Shown piece after piece: positions 17,203 to 26,349 of a stretch of 64,000 nucleotides of DNA. The first letter of the stretch is position 1. Each line of letters begins with the position of its first letter. This DNA comes from Cronobacter muytjensii ATCC 51329 (GTDB lineage: Bacteria > Pseudomonadota > Gammaproteobacteria > Enterobacterales > Enterobacteriaceae), in assembly GCF_001277195.1 (NCBI RefSeq), contig NZ_CP012268.1, forward strand, positions 3,968,001 through 4,032,000, given 5' to 3'. Below the pieces are notes generated by a model. That model worked only from the letters and a program-made list of their open reading frames with translations. It searched no databases and was not told where the DNA came from. The position numbers and the translations under genes are program-made.

Positions 17203-18465
17203 TCAGCGCCCGGTTTCCGTCATCCATAACTGGCGGAAACCGTCTGTCTCCTGCATCCAGGCAATGTACTTGCCGTCCGGCGATATCACTACCGCATCCG
17301 CGGAAATAGCGTCGGCTTGCGGCGGCGTCAGCGCTGTTAACTCTCCTGTTTGCGCATCGCACAGGACAATCCGGTTGCGCTGCATAAACCCGAGCGCCTC
17401 ACCCGACGGGTGCCAGCTAAACGCCGACGCCACGCCACAGGCGTCATGCGTCACCTGACGCGGCTCGCCGGCCTGCGGCGATATCAGCCACAGCTGCGCC
17501 ACGCCGTTGTCATCCTTCATCAGAAACGCAATGGCGGTGCCCTGCGGGTTGCTGCGCATCCAGTGGCGCGGCGTGGTGGCAAGCCCCGGATAGCGACGGT
17601 CATGCGTAAAGGTCAGACGGCGCTGCATAATGCCTGCCGGCGGCGCGGGCATGCTATCCGGCGTCCCTTCGAGCGGCGCAACACCTGGCGTTTTCCATGC
17701 GGTTTCATCTTCCGGTAAATCGACGATAAACAGCTCCGGCGCTTTTACGCCCGCAGGCGTCAGCGTATCGCCGATAAACGCCAGCGCGCGCGGCTGCCAG
17801 CGACCGTCTGCTTTTTGATAGCCGTTATGGCCCACCCAGCCTTCTTCATACGCGCGGTTAATCTCATCACTGCCGGGGCGCGGCGCAGGCGTGGTGCGGC
17901 TCACCAGCGCGCACCAGTGGCTGCCGGCATATTCACGGGGATGATGCATTTCAGGCGTCACCGGGCCGAACGGCAGCGCCACGCCGACGTTGCGCAAATC
18001 AAGCGCCGGATCGCGCTCATGCAACACATGGTCGTTGTAGGTGAAACTCAGCCACGCGCCGTCCGGACTGAAGACATGCACATGGCTGCCGCCGCGCAGC
18101 GCGCCCGGCGTGTATGGCGGCGTAATCGCCATCGCATCAAGGTTTTGCGCCACGCCGTTTTCCACCACTACGCCGCGGCGATGGTGAAAATCGTAGCGCC
18201 AGGCGTCATCCGGGTTTTCCGGCCCGTGAATGAACACGTACCGCTCCGCCGTCGGGCTCACCGTCACCACGCCCACGTGCGCGCCCTGCGTGGCGCGATA
18301 AATCACCTCGACCTCGCCGGTTTCCACATTGACGCGCTCAATGGTTTCGCCGGTAAACGACGCGCCGGACGGGCGGACGTCAAAGGCGAGCCAGCGGCTG
18401 TCCGGGGTCCAGACGTTAATATTGGTGAGCTGATGGTGACGCGGGGCGAACGTGAGCTGTTTCAT
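17203..18465 (-). CDS. yidR: YidR, beta-propeller-like protein (DUF3748)
   Basis: A 420-residue protein without a signal peptide, with repeated TolB/WD-type beta-propeller strands such as VWTPDSRWLAFDVRPSG near the start and VISPDGKYIAWMQ near the end. E. coli YidR has the same architecture; the function is unknown. The ATG at 18465 is used because the upstream in-frame codon is TTG. The gene is convergent with yidQ with no spacer. Confidence 0.87.
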   Translation of the reverse strand: MKQLTFAPRHHQLTNINVWTPDSRWLAFDVRPSGASFTGETIERVNVETGEVEVIYRATQGAHVGVVTVSPTAERYVFIHGPENPDDAWRYDFHHRRGVVVENGVAQNLDAMAITPPYTPGALRGGSHVHVFSPDGAWLSFTYNDHVLHERDPALDLRNVGVALPFGPVTPEMHHPREYAGSHWCALVSRTTPAPRPGSDEINRAYEEGWVGHNGYQKADGRWQPRALAFIGDTLTPAGVKAPELFIVDLPEDETAWKTPGVAPLEGTPDSMPAPPAGIMQRRLTFTHDRRYPGLATTPRHWMRSNPQGTAIAFLMKDDNGVAQLWLISPQAGEPRQVTHDACGVASAFSWHPSGEALGFMQRNRIVLCDAQTGELTALTPPQADAISADAVVISPDGKYIAWMQETDGFRQLWMTETGR

Positions 18466-18533
18466 CAAGAGAAAACCCTGAAGCCAAAGAGGGCCTCAGG
18501 GTAAAAGATAAACGCGAAGCGGGCAATTGCGCG

Positions 18534-19466
18534 TCAGGGCACCGGCGTGACGAGCGGCTCGCCGGCAAACCAGGCATTGACGTTCTCCAGCACCAGCCGC
18601 GACATCTCCCGCCGCGTTTCCCACGTGGCGCTCGCCATGTGCGGCGTGATCACCACGTTGTCGCGCTGTTGCAGCGCGGCGGGTACGTTCGGCTCATCCG
18701 TAAAAACATCCAGCCCCGCGCCCGCAATAGCACCGCTGTCCAGCGCCTCAATCAGCGCCGTTTCATCCACTACGCTGCCGCGCCCAACGTTAATGACCAT
18801 ACCCTGCGGGCCGAGCGCCGCCAGCACCGCCGCATTCACCACCCCGCGAGTCGCGTCGCCGCCGGGCGCACAGAGCATCAGAAAATCGCTCTCCTGCGCC
18901 AGCTCGCGTAAATCAGGCACAAAACGGTACGGCAGCGCAGCCTGTGGATGGCGACTGGTATAGCGGATCGCCATATCGAACGCCTGCGCGCGACGCGCGA
19001 TCGCCTGGCCGATGCGGCCCATACCGAAAATACCGAGCCGCGCGCCGGAGACTTTACGCGTCCACGGAAAACCGCCCTGCCGCCAGCCGCCTTGTTCGAT
19101 AAACCGCTGTGCCGCCACGATCCTGCGCGAGGTCGCCAGCATCAGGCCGATGGCGAGATCGGCCACGTCGTCTGTCAGCACGCCTGGCGTGTGCGTCACC
19201 TGCACGCCGCGCTCACGCGCCGCCGCCACGTCCACGCCGTCATAACCGACGCCGAACACCGCAATCAGCCTCAGCGCGGGCAGCAATGCGATGAACTCAC
19301 GCGTCACTACCGCCTCGCCGTTAGTGATCACCACGGTAATGTCACCGGCAATGGCGGCAAGCTCGTCTTGCGACAGCGACGACAGTTCACGCAGATCGTA
19401 GCGTTCGCGAAGCGCCCCGGTAAGCGCGTCCGGCAGGTAAGCCTGCTTGAGGACTTTCTGTTTCAT
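18534..19466 (-). CDS. D-isomer-specific 2-hydroxyacid dehydrogenase
   Basis: A 310-residue NAD(P)-dependent oxidoreductase. The Rossmann motif GIFGMGRIGQAIARR, the catalytic Arg in NVGRGSVVDE, the Glu in DVFTDEPNVP and the His in ITPHMASAT are all present. Sequence style is of the glyoxylate/hydroxypyruvate/2-ketogluconate reductase group. It lies 9 bases after an ACS-family transporter on the same strand, so the pair probably imports and reduces or oxidises one sugar acid or hydroxyacid. The exact substrate cannot be read from the sequence. Confidence 0.85.
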   Translation of the reverse strand: MKQKVLKQAYLPDALTGALRERYDLRELSSLSQDELAAIAGDITVVITNGEAVVTREFIALLPALRLIAVFGVGYDGVDVAAARERGVQVTHTPGVLTDDVADLAIGLMLATSRRIVAAQRFIEQGGWRQGGFPWTRKVSGARLGIFGMGRIGQAIARRAQAFDMAIRYTSRHPQAALPYRFVPDLRELAQESDFLMLCAPGGDATRGVVNAAVLAALGPQGMVINVGRGSVVDETALIEALDSGAIAGAGLDVFTDEPNVPAALQQRDNVVITPHMASATWETRREMSRLVLENVNAWFAGEPLVTPVP

Positions 19467-19475
19467 ACTGGCTCC

Positions 19476-20786
19476 TTAAGAGAGGCGCGAAGCGGGCTGC
19501 TTGAGGCCGCCCTGGCGCGCCGGACGCGAGACCAGCACGCCAATAATGCCGCCCAGGATCAGCGCCACCGCCACAATCAACAGCCCATAGTGGTAACTGT
19601 CCGTCGCGTCTTTGATTTTGCCGAGCACCGGCGGCAGGCCGAGACCGACGAAATTCGCCACGGTGTTGATAAACGCGATAGACGCCGCTGCCGCCACGCC
19701 CGCCAGTTTCTCGGTCGTCACCGCCCAGAAAATCGGCGTCAGCGCAAAGTTAAAGCCCACGGTCAGCACCAGCAAGCCATACGCCACCAGCAGGTTGCTG
19801 GAGTAAATAGCGATGGCGAGCGATACCCCGGAGATGACAAGCGGCAGGCCGAGATGCCAGGCGCGCTCGTGGGTGGTATCCGAATGGCGGCCATTGAGAT
19901 ACATAAACAGACAGGCGGCGATAAACGGCACGGCGGAGAGCAGGCTAATCACGATGTTGCTCTGCTCGCTGGCCATGCTTTTGATAATGAGCGGCAGGAA
20001 CAGCGTAATGCCGATAGACCCGAACGCCTGCAGAAACCAGACCAGGCTCAGCAGCAGCACGGTTCTGTTTTTCAGCGCGCTGAGCCAGCTGTGATTATTG
20101 CCGACCTCCACGCCCGCGTTATCGCGCGCAAGTTGCGCCTTAAGCCAGCTTTTTTGCTCGCCGGAGAGCCACGGCGCGTGATCCGGCGTCTGCGGCAGCC
20201 GCCAGAGCACCATAATACCGAGCACAATGGCCGGCATGCCTTCAAGGGCGAAGAGCCAGCGCCAGCCGGCGATATCGGCGAGGCCGTGCATATTCAGAAT
20301 AGAGCCGGAGATCGGCAGGCCGATGATCGACGCCATCACCGAACCCATGTAAAAGAACGACATCGCGCGCGCGCGGTTACTCTTCGGGAACCAGCAGGAG
20401 ATGTAGTAGATGATGCCCGGCGTAAAGCCCGCCTCCGCCATACCCAGCAAAAAGCGCATGACGTAAAGCTGCGTGGGCGTCTGCACCAGCGACATCCCGG
20501 CGCTGACGATGCCCCAGGTTATCATGATGCGGGCTATCCAGACGCGCGCGCCCACCTTCGTCATGATGACGTTGCTCGGGATTTCAAAAATGATGTAGGA
20601 GATGTAGAACATGCCGACGCCGAGGCCGTACATGCTGGCGCTCAGGCCGAGGTCGGCGTTCATTTGCAGCGCTGCGATGGAGATGTTGGTTTTATCGAGG
20701 TTAGCGACAAAGTAGCAGAGGATAATAAACGGGATTATCTTCGCGTTGAGCTGCCGCAGGGTGGTCGAGTACAGATCGGTATGCAT
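19476..20786 (-). CDS. MFS transporter, anion:cation symporter (tartrate/sugar-acid type)
   Basis: A 436-residue, 12-helix inner-membrane transporter of the ACS family (phthalate, tartrate, galactonate group), with LDKTNISIAALQMNADLGLS after helix 1 and GMAEAGFTPGIIYYISCWFPKSNRARA, both diagnostic for the tartrate-like subgroup. Start at 20786 (MHTDLYSTT) is chosen because an upstream extension has no conserved sequence. It is followed by the 2-hydroxyacid dehydrogenase and lies 137 bases after dgoT, so it may be a separate hydroxyacid uptake unit. Confidence 0.83.
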   Translation of the reverse strand: MHTDLYSTTLRQLNAKIIPFIILCYFVANLDKTNISIAALQMNADLGLSASMYGLGVGMFYISYIIFEIPSNVIMTKVGARVWIARIMITWGIVSAGMSLVQTPTQLYVMRFLLGMAEAGFTPGIIYYISCWFPKSNRARAMSFFYMGSVMASIIGLPISGSILNMHGLADIAGWRWLFALEGMPAIVLGIMVLWRLPQTPDHAPWLSGEQKSWLKAQLARDNAGVEVGNNHSWLSALKNRTVLLLSLVWFLQAFGSIGITLFLPLIIKSMASEQSNIVISLLSAVPFIAACLFMYLNGRHSDTTHERAWHLGLPLVISGVSLAIAIYSSNLLVAYGLLVLTVGFNFALTPIFWAVTTEKLAGVAAAASIAFINTVANFVGLGLPPVLGKIKDATDSYHYGLLIVAVALILGGIIGVLVSRPARQGGLKQPASRLS

Positions 20787-20923
20787 AGCAGAACCCTCGT
20801 TTCCTGCCGTGGCACACCCGGCAGGTTTATGGTTGTTATCAGTCGATACGTCACGCGCGCAGGTCAAGGCGGCGCGTTATCTGCGCATTCCGTCGCAGGC
20901 GTCCCTGCCCTCCATAACGGGCT

Positions 20924-22216
20924 TCAGCCCACGCGTTTCACCTCGCCGACCAGCAGGATGTAAGAGAGCGCGCCGATAAGCGCGACGACAGAGATGTACA
21001 CCAGCGCCGGGCCGAAGCCGTAATCCTGCGCCAGGTAGCCAATCACCAGCGGTACCGTGATACCGCCCAGCCCGCCGACAAAGTTGAACATGCCGCCGGT
21101 CAGGCCAATCAGGCGCATCGGGGCCAGCGATGACACCAGCGACCAGGTGATCGACGCAAACCCGTTGCCGAAGAACGCCAGCGCCATCAGCACGACAATC
21201 CAGGTCGGATCGTTGGTGTAGTTGGCGCCCATGATGCAGGTGGAGATTAACAGGCCGCAGATAATCGGCGTCTTACGCGCCACGCCGAGCGAAAACCCTT
21301 TTTTCACCAGCTTGTCCGCGAGCCAGCCCGAGAGCAGTACGCCGAAGAACGCGGCGAGGAACGGCACGGTGGTCATAACGCCCGCCTTGAGCGCCGTGAT
21401 GCCTTTTTCCTGAGTGAGGTAGTTCGGAAACCAGGTGAGAAAGAACCAGAGCGTGGACGTGACCGCAAACTGGCCGAGATAAACGCCAATCAGTTTGCGA
21501 TGGAACACTAATTTCCAGTCCGCGCGGGAGAGCGGCTGGCGTTCGGCTTTTGTTGCGGGCGCATCGCCGTCCACCAGGCCGCCGCCATCGCGGATGTAAT
21601 CCAGCTCCGCCCGGCTAATGCCTTTCGTGAGGCGCGGCGGCTGGTAAACCTTAAACCAGACCAGCGACCAGAGGATCCCAATGCCGCCGGTGACGATAAA
21701 CACCCAGTGCCAGCTCAGCAGCTCCTGGATCCAGATAAGCAGCGGTGTGAGAAACGCGAGCCCGACGAACTGCCCGGAGGTGTAAAAACCGACCGCCGAG
21801 GCGCGCTCATGCTCCGGGAACCAGCTGGTGACCATGCGGTTGTTGGTCGGGAATGCGGGCGCTTCAAAAACGCCGGTGATGGCGCGCAGGCCAATGAGCG
21901 ACAGCAGCCCCGTCGCGAAGCCCTGAAACAGCGTCGCCACTGACCAGCCAAAAATCGCGATGAAATAGGTCAGCCGCGAGCCCATGCGGTCTAAAAACCA
22001 GCCGCCGGGGATCTGGCAGAGCGTGTAGAGCCAGGCGAAGGCGGAAAAGACATAGCCCATCTCCGCTTTGCTAATGCCGAACTCTTCCTGAATATGCGCC
22101 GACGCCACCGCTAAATTGGCGCGGTCGACATAACAAATCACCACGGTAATAAATATCATCGCGAGCGTCAGATAACGACGACGCCCGGGTTTTACAGCCG
22201 TTACAGAAATATCCAT
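20924..22216 (-). CDS. dgoT: D-galactonate:H+ symporter DgoT
   Basis: A 430-residue ACS-family symporter that brings in D-galactonate. Characteristic runs are VICYVDRANLAVASAHIQEEFGI, the loop RMGSRLTYF and EAPAFPTNNRMVTSWFPEHERA. It is the last gene of the dgo operon. It is separated from dgoD by about 320 bases carrying an ERIC element, much longer than the other joints of the operon, so it may depend on transcript processing or its own promoter. Confidence 0.93.
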   Translation of the reverse strand: MDISVTAVKPGRRRYLTLAMIFITVVICYVDRANLAVASAHIQEEFGISKAEMGYVFSAFAWLYTLCQIPGGWFLDRMGSRLTYFIAIFGWSVATLFQGFATGLLSLIGLRAITGVFEAPAFPTNNRMVTSWFPEHERASAVGFYTSGQFVGLAFLTPLLIWIQELLSWHWVFIVTGGIGILWSLVWFKVYQPPRLTKGISRAELDYIRDGGGLVDGDAPATKAERQPLSRADWKLVFHRKLIGVYLGQFAVTSTLWFFLTWFPNYLTQEKGITALKAGVMTTVPFLAAFFGVLLSGWLADKLVKKGFSLGVARKTPIICGLLISTCIMGANYTNDPTWIVVLMALAFFGNGFASITWSLVSSLAPMRLIGLTGGMFNFVGGLGGITVPLVIGYLAQDYGFGPALVYISVVALIGALSYILLVGEVKRVG

Positions 22217-22423
22217 CACGTTCTGTCTCCAGAATAAGGCATAGCGAGGCCCCTCACCATGCCCTGTAAAATACAGAGGGTGTGTTTTTTATATTGGGTT
22301 TACCGCCCGGCGAGCCGGGCTCATTTTCATTTAATCAATACGCGAAATAATTTTCGTAAAAACCGGAATTACCTTGTCCTGAAGAGTTCGCGTTGCATGA
22401 AAAGCCAATGTACGCAACGCGCT
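22217..22423. other. dgoD-dgoT spacer outside the ERIC element
   Basis: Together with the ERIC element this forms a spacer of about 320 bases. It is AT-rich, holds a small hairpin (CCCGGCGAGCCGGG near 22306) and no gene. I see no clear promoter for dgoT. Confidence 0.5.
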
Positions 22424-22536
22424 AAATAATTCGCGTTGTGGGAAGGCGGCAAGTTAACGAATCCCCGGGAGCTTACTGAAGTAAGTGACCGGGGTGAGGA
22501 AACGCAGCCAACGCCGTTGCAGCGCGAAATATGACG
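22424..22536. repeat. ERIC element (enterobacterial repetitive intergenic consensus)
   Basis: The core GAATCCCCGGGAGCTTACTG then AAGTAAGTGACCGGGGTGAG matches the central ERIC palindrome (the ERIC1/ERIC2 primer sites) with few changes. Flanks AATAATTCGCGTTG and GCAGCGCGAAATATGACG are the typical outer arms. It ends 4 bases from the dgoD stop codon, inside the dgo operon. Confidence 0.88.
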
Positions 22537-22540
22537 GGCA

Positions 22541-23689
22541 TTACCACTCGGCGACGGAGCCATCGGCATGCCGCCACAAAGGGTTACGCCAGTCAGCGCA
22601 CGCTTTGCTGCGTTCAATGACCTGCTCCTCATCAATCTCGACACCCAGACCCGGCTTCATTAACGGCTGGAAATAGCCGCCTTCCATTTTGAAGTCGTCT
22701 TTATTTTTAACAAAATCAAGCAACTCGGCACCCTGGTTATAGTGAATGCCCATGCTCTGCTCCTGGAATACCGCGTTGCGCGAGATGAAATCCACATGCA
22801 GGCAGGCCGCGAGCGCAATCGGCCCGAGCGGGCAGTGCGGCGCGAGACCGACATCATAGGCTTCCGCCATCGCGGCGATTTTCGCACATTCGGTAATACC
22901 GCCCGCGTGCGATAAATCGGGTTGCAGGATAGCGAGGCCGCTGGCTTCCAGTACGCGCTTAAATTCAAAACGCGAGAACATGCGTTCGCCTGCCGCAATC
23001 GGAATATGCGTCTGCGCGGCGAGGCGCGGATAATATTCAGCCTGTTCGGCTAATACCGGCTCTTCAATAAATAACGGGCGATAAGGTTCGAGCTCTTTAA
23101 TTAATATTTTCGCCATCGGCGCGCTGACGCGTCCGTGGAAATCAAGCCCGAACTCTATTTCACTGCCGAATTCCTCGCGGATCTGCGCAACGGTATTTAC
23201 CGCAGCGTCGACTTTACGCGAATCATCAATAATGCCTAACTCTTCGCAGCCATTTAATTTAAAGGTGTCAAAGCCTATCTGGCGCAGCGTTTTAATACCG
23301 GCGATAACTTCCGCCGGTCGGTCGCCCCCTACCCAGCTGTAGGCTTTGATTTTATCGCGCACCAGGCCCCCCATCAGTTGCCAGACCGGCGCGTTCAACA
23401 CTTTACCTTTGATATCCCACAGCGCCTGGTCAATACCCGCGATGGCGCTCATCAGTATTGGGCCGCCGCGATAAAAACCACCGCGATACATCACCTGCCA
23501 CAAATCGTTGATGCGGGCCGGATCCTGACCAATCAGGTATTCGCCAAGCTCATGCACCGCCGCTTCGACCGTGCGGGCGCGCCCTTCGATAACTGGCTCG
23601 CCCCACCCGACCACGCCTTCATCCGTCTCAATCCTGAGAAACATCCAGCGGGGGGGTAAACGGTACGTCGTTAGTCTGGTAATTTTCAT
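22541..23689 (-). CDS. dgoD: D-galactonate dehydratase DgoD
   Basis: Converts D-galactonate to 2-dehydro-3-deoxy-D-galactonate. The 382-residue enzyme belongs to the mandelate racemase branch of the enolase superfamily: MKITRLTTYRLPPRWMFLRI opening, metal ligand region GLDFHGRV and FIEEPVL, and the acid/base His in GLAPHCPLGPIALA. It overlaps dgoA by 4 bases (ATGA), so the two are translationally coupled. Confidence 0.96.
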   Translation of the reverse strand: MKITRLTTYRLPPRWMFLRIETDEGVVGWGEPVIEGRARTVEAAVHELGEYLIGQDPARINDLWQVMYRGGFYRGGPILMSAIAGIDQALWDIKGKVLNAPVWQLMGGLVRDKIKAYSWVGGDRPAEVIAGIKTLRQIGFDTFKLNGCEELGIIDDSRKVDAAVNTVAQIREEFGSEIEFGLDFHGRVSAPMAKILIKELEPYRPLFIEEPVLAEQAEYYPRLAAQTHIPIAAGERMFSRFEFKRVLEASGLAILQPDLSHAGGITECAKIAAMAEAYDVGLAPHCPLGPIALAACLHVDFISRNAVFQEQSMGIHYNQGAELLDFVKNKDDFKMEGGYFQPLMKPGLGVEIDEEQVIERSKACADWRNPLWRHADGSVAEW

Positions 23690-24303
23690 TGCACTGCCTC
23701 TCGATACGCCTTAACAAATGCTTTCGCCTGCTCCGCCGTGCGCGATACGGGCTGTCCGGCGCGATAGAGATCGCTGCCAAGCCCGGCGCCGACACAGCCC
23801 GCGTTGAGCCACACCGCCAGGTTATCCGGCGTGACGCCACCGACCGCGAAGACCGGGATGTCCGGCGGCAGCACGGCTTTTAGCGCTTTGATGTAGTCCG
23901 GCCCGAAAGCGGAGGACGGGAAAATTTTCAGCGCCTGCGCGCCCGCCTCAATGGCGGTGAACGCCTCCGTTGCCGTGGCGCAGCCAGGGCAGACGGTCAT
24001 GCCATAACCCACCGCGCGTTTGATGACGTCGGGCTGTATATTCGGCGTGACGATAAGCTTGCAGCCCATCTGCGCCAGTTCATCCACCTGCTCCGGCTTC
24101 AGCACCGTGCCCGCGCCAATCAGCGCGCGCTCGCCGAACGCCTTCACGAGCGTCGGCAGACTCTGCTGCCACTGCGGCGAGTTAAGCGGGATCTCTACCG
24201 CGTCGAAACCGGCGTCGAGCACCGCGGCGACATGCGCTTCGGCTTCCGGCGGGGTAATGCCGCGTAAGATTGCGATAAGAGGGAGATCAGTGTGCCACTG
24301 CAT
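23686..24303 (-). CDS. dgoA: 2-dehydro-3-deoxy-6-phosphogalactonate aldolase DgoA
   Basis: Cleaves KDPGal to pyruvate and glyceraldehyde 3-phosphate. The 205-residue class I aldolase has the Schiff-base lysine in ALKIFPSSAFGPDYIKALK and the catalytic Glu in DAVEIPLNSPQ, with the phosphate site GGVTPDN. The gene overlaps dgoK by 17 bases and dgoD by 4. Old E. coli annotation fused dgoA and dgoD; here they are clearly two genes. Confidence 0.95.
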   Translation of the reverse strand: MQWHTDLPLIAILRGITPPEAEAHVAAVLDAGFDAVEIPLNSPQWQQSLPTLVKAFGERALIGAGTVLKPEQVDELAQMGCKLIVTPNIQPDVIKRAVGYGMTVCPGCATATEAFTAIEAGAQALKIFPSSAFGPDYIKALKAVLPPDIPVFAVGGVTPDNLAVWLNAGCVGAGLGSDLYRAGQPVSRTAEQAKAFVKAYREAVQ

Positions 24304-25171
24304 GAGCGAGACTCCTTATGCCTGCCTGAAATGCGCTGTCGCCCTCCAGCGTCCGGGCCGTGTAACCGAGCAGCGTCAGCGCGCGCTGGTATCGTCTGGC
24401 AAGGGATGGGCTGGCGACCAGCGTGAGGGGTTGCGGGCGATCTGGCTGCCAGTGGCGAAGCTGGCTTGCCACTTCATTGCCAATCAGCAACCCGGAAAGA
24501 AATTCAGCGACGTGCTCGCGCGCCAGCTCGCCCAGCACATGGGCGGCGCGCACTTCAAAAAGGCGTGTCAGGGGCGCGTCGGTTTCCACGCCCTGCGCAA
24601 GGCCCGCGTCGAAGGCGGCAGCGTCCGGCTGCTGTTCCGGCAGACCCGCGCCGATAAGGGAGTGGCTTAACAGCAGATGATGCAGCTCGCCGGTCATGAC
24701 GGTGCGAAAATCGCTGACCTGCGCGGCGTCGGCCTGCACCCATTTGCAGTGCGTGCCGGGCATGATGTAGAGCGGCGCGGGGGCAAGCTCGCGGGCGCCC
24801 AGCAGTTGGGTCTCCTCGCCGCGCATCACGTTGCGGTTATCGCCACGGGTAACGCACAGGCCTGGAATAATAAAGACATTGGGGGCGACGGTGGTGAGCT
24901 GGCTGCCGATATCGGCGAAACGCGCCGGGCAAGGAAGATAAGGAGCGACAGTCCAGCCAGCGTTGCTGCCCACCATCCCGGCCATGACGACAGGGGTGGC
25001 GGCATCGCGCCAGCCTTCGGTCACCTGCGCTAACACCGCTTCGGGGGTTCTGCCGTTAAGGCGGGTGACGCCCGCCTCCGATTGCCTGCTCTCCAGGCAC
25101 TGTTCGCCCTGAAAAAGCCAGGCGCGAAGATTCGTGGAACCCCAGTCGATAGCGATGTAGCGAGATGTCAT
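24287..25171 (-). CDS. dgoK: 2-dehydro-3-deoxygalactonokinase DgoK
   Basis: Phosphorylates 2-dehydro-3-deoxy-D-galactonate with ATP. The 294-residue protein has the ASKHA-type N-terminal phosphate loop AIDWGSTNLRAWLF and the family motif GTHCKWV. It overlaps dgoR by 4 bases and dgoA by 17, forming a tight operon. Confidence 0.95.
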   Translation of the reverse strand: MTSRYIAIDWGSTNLRAWLFQGEQCLESRQSEAGVTRLNGRTPEAVLAQVTEGWRDAATPVVMAGMVGSNAGWTVAPYLPCPARFADIGSQLTTVAPNVFIIPGLCVTRGDNRNVMRGEETQLLGARELAPAPLYIMPGTHCKWVQADAAQVSDFRTVMTGELHHLLLSHSLIGAGLPEQQPDAAAFDAGLAQGVETDAPLTRLFEVRAAHVLGELAREHVAEFLSGLLIGNEVASQLRHWQPDRPQPLTLVASPSLARRYQRALTLLGYTARTLEGDSAFQAGIRSLAHAVAH

Positions 25172-25851
25172 GTGATTTCCTTCAGCCGTTTTGTGGAGCT
25201 TGCGATCATGGTTAACGCCGCCTGCTCCGCCGCCTCGCCGTCCTGATGCCGTATCGCATCGAACAGCGCTTTATGTTCCTGGAGCGTTTTCGGCATGTTG
25301 GCCTCATCGCCCATCCAGGTGCGCTCAAACACAGCCCGTTGCAGAGAGCTGATAGCCACGCTGAGCTGTTGCAGCACCGGGTTATGCACCGCCTCCAGCA
25401 CCGCTTCGTGATAGCGGATGTCTGCCTCATTAAACGCGTCGCGATCCTGGTTATTGGCAATCATGTCGTTGAGCGCCGCCTCAATGCGCGCCAGATCGCT
25501 TGACGTGGCGCGCTCCGCCGCCCAGCGGGCGATAGCAGGTTCAACCAGATTGCGCACTTCACTCATGGAGGCGATAAGCCGCGGGTCGTCATCGTGCTCC
25601 AGCACCCACTGCAACACTTCGGTGTCGAGGTAGTTCCACTGATTGCGTGGCGCGACAAACGCGCCGCGATAGCGCTTCATCTCAATCAGCCGCTTCGCCA
25701 TCAGCGAGCGATACACCTCGCGGATGATATTGCGCGAGGTTTCAAACTCTTCGCACAGCTCCGCTTCGGCGGGGAGCGCGGCGCCCGGTACATATTTCCC
25801 GCCTACGATCTGGCGGCCCAGCGTCACTATGATGCGGTCGGTTTTGGTCAT
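25168..25851 (-). CDS. dgoR: GntR/FadR-family repressor of galactonate metabolism DgoR
   Basis: DgoR represses the dgo operon and is relieved by D-galactonate. N-terminal winged helix (about 1-70, with LPAEAELCEEFETSRNIIREVYRSL) and a FadR-type C-terminal domain with metal/ligand histidines (RYHEAVLEAVHN). I start at ATG 25851 (MTKTDRI) as AAAGGA lies 9 bases upstream and E. coli DgoR aligns from there. The long stretch SEVRNLVEPAIARWAAERAT is nearly identical to the E. coli protein. Confidence 0.95.
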   Translation of the reverse strand: MTKTDRIIVTLGRQIVGGKYVPGAALPAEAELCEEFETSRNIIREVYRSLMAKRLIEMKRYRGAFVAPRNQWNYLDTEVLQWVLEHDDDPRLIASMSEVRNLVEPAIARWAAERATSSDLARIEAALNDMIANNQDRDAFNEADIRYHEAVLEAVHNPVLQQLSVAISSLQRAVFERTWMGDEANMPKTLQEHKALFDAIRHQDGEAAEQAALTMIASSTKRLKEIT

Positions 25852-25963
25852 CTTTTGGGTTCCTTTCACGCGAGGTTTCTTCGCTTACTTTACCCTGACC
25901 GCCGAATTTCGCCGCATTTTTGAAGTACAACCGTGACGCGGGTGGCCGTGCTGATGGGTTCAA

Positions 25964-25994
25964 TGTAGTACAATCCATATCGGTTGTACTACAA
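25964..25994. promoter_or_regulatory. DgoR operator pair upstream of dgoR
   Basis: Two near-identical palindromes, TGTAGTACA (25964-25972) and TTGTACTACAA (25984-25994), spaced by about two helical turns centre to centre, lie 113-143 bases upstream of the dgoR start. They match the TTGTA-G/C-TACAA type site known for E. coli DgoR. Just beyond, TTTAGATCACAAAA looks like a CRP half-site, in line with catabolite control. Confidence 0.78.
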
Positions 25995-26235
25995 TTTAGA
26001 TCACAAAAACGACAAAAGGATATATCGGGAGAGATAGCTGCGCGGGATTCATCAAGTGAGCTGATGATGGTAGAAAATGACGCGAAGGGCAGAAATTCAG
26101 CAGGGAAAAGGCACAAAAATTCAGCAAAACGCCCGCAGGGTTTTGATGGTTTAGCGCAGGAAGAGAAATTTATAAGGGCGGCGGCGCTTGAGGCTTTTTG
26201 CCTCCTGCGGTCGGCAGAAATGCAAAATGTGGTGA

Positions 26236-26300
26236 GGCAGAAAGAAGAAAGCCCCGAAGGTAATTTTTCAATTAACCCACGAGGCCTACTGATGCCTGGA
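26236..26300 (-). ncRNA. sok: Sok-type antisense RNA
   Basis: The plus strand GGCAGAAAGAAGAAAGCCCC followed by AATTTTTCAATTAACCCACGAGGC closely matches the hok leader of plasmid R1, which is the target of Sok. On the minus strand this gives an RNA of about 65 bases with the expected end in a CTTTCTTCTTTCTGCC run. Ends are placed by analogy with R1. Confidence 0.6.
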
Positions 26301-26336
26301 CCCCATCAGCGCAGCCTCTTACCCGCCGAAAGGTAA
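26292..26336 (+). CDS. mok-like leader peptide of the hok locus
   Basis: A 14-codon reading frame (MPGPHQRSLLPAER) at the position of mok, whose translation normally controls hok. In R1 the mok frame runs on over hok, whereas here a TAA stops it 13 bases before the hok ATG. Coupling by reinitiation would still be possible. The PHQ-SLLP segment is shared with R1 mok. Confidence 0.6.
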   Translation: MPGPHQRSLLPAER

Positions 26337-26349
26337 GGAGAGGAAGGCC

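Noticed and set aside
18948..20963. Long plus-strand reading frame of 671 codons
   Set aside because: It is antisense to the 2-hydroxyacid dehydrogenase and transporter genes, has an Arg/His/Gln-rich composition typical of shadow frames in GC-rich DNA, and no recognisable domain.
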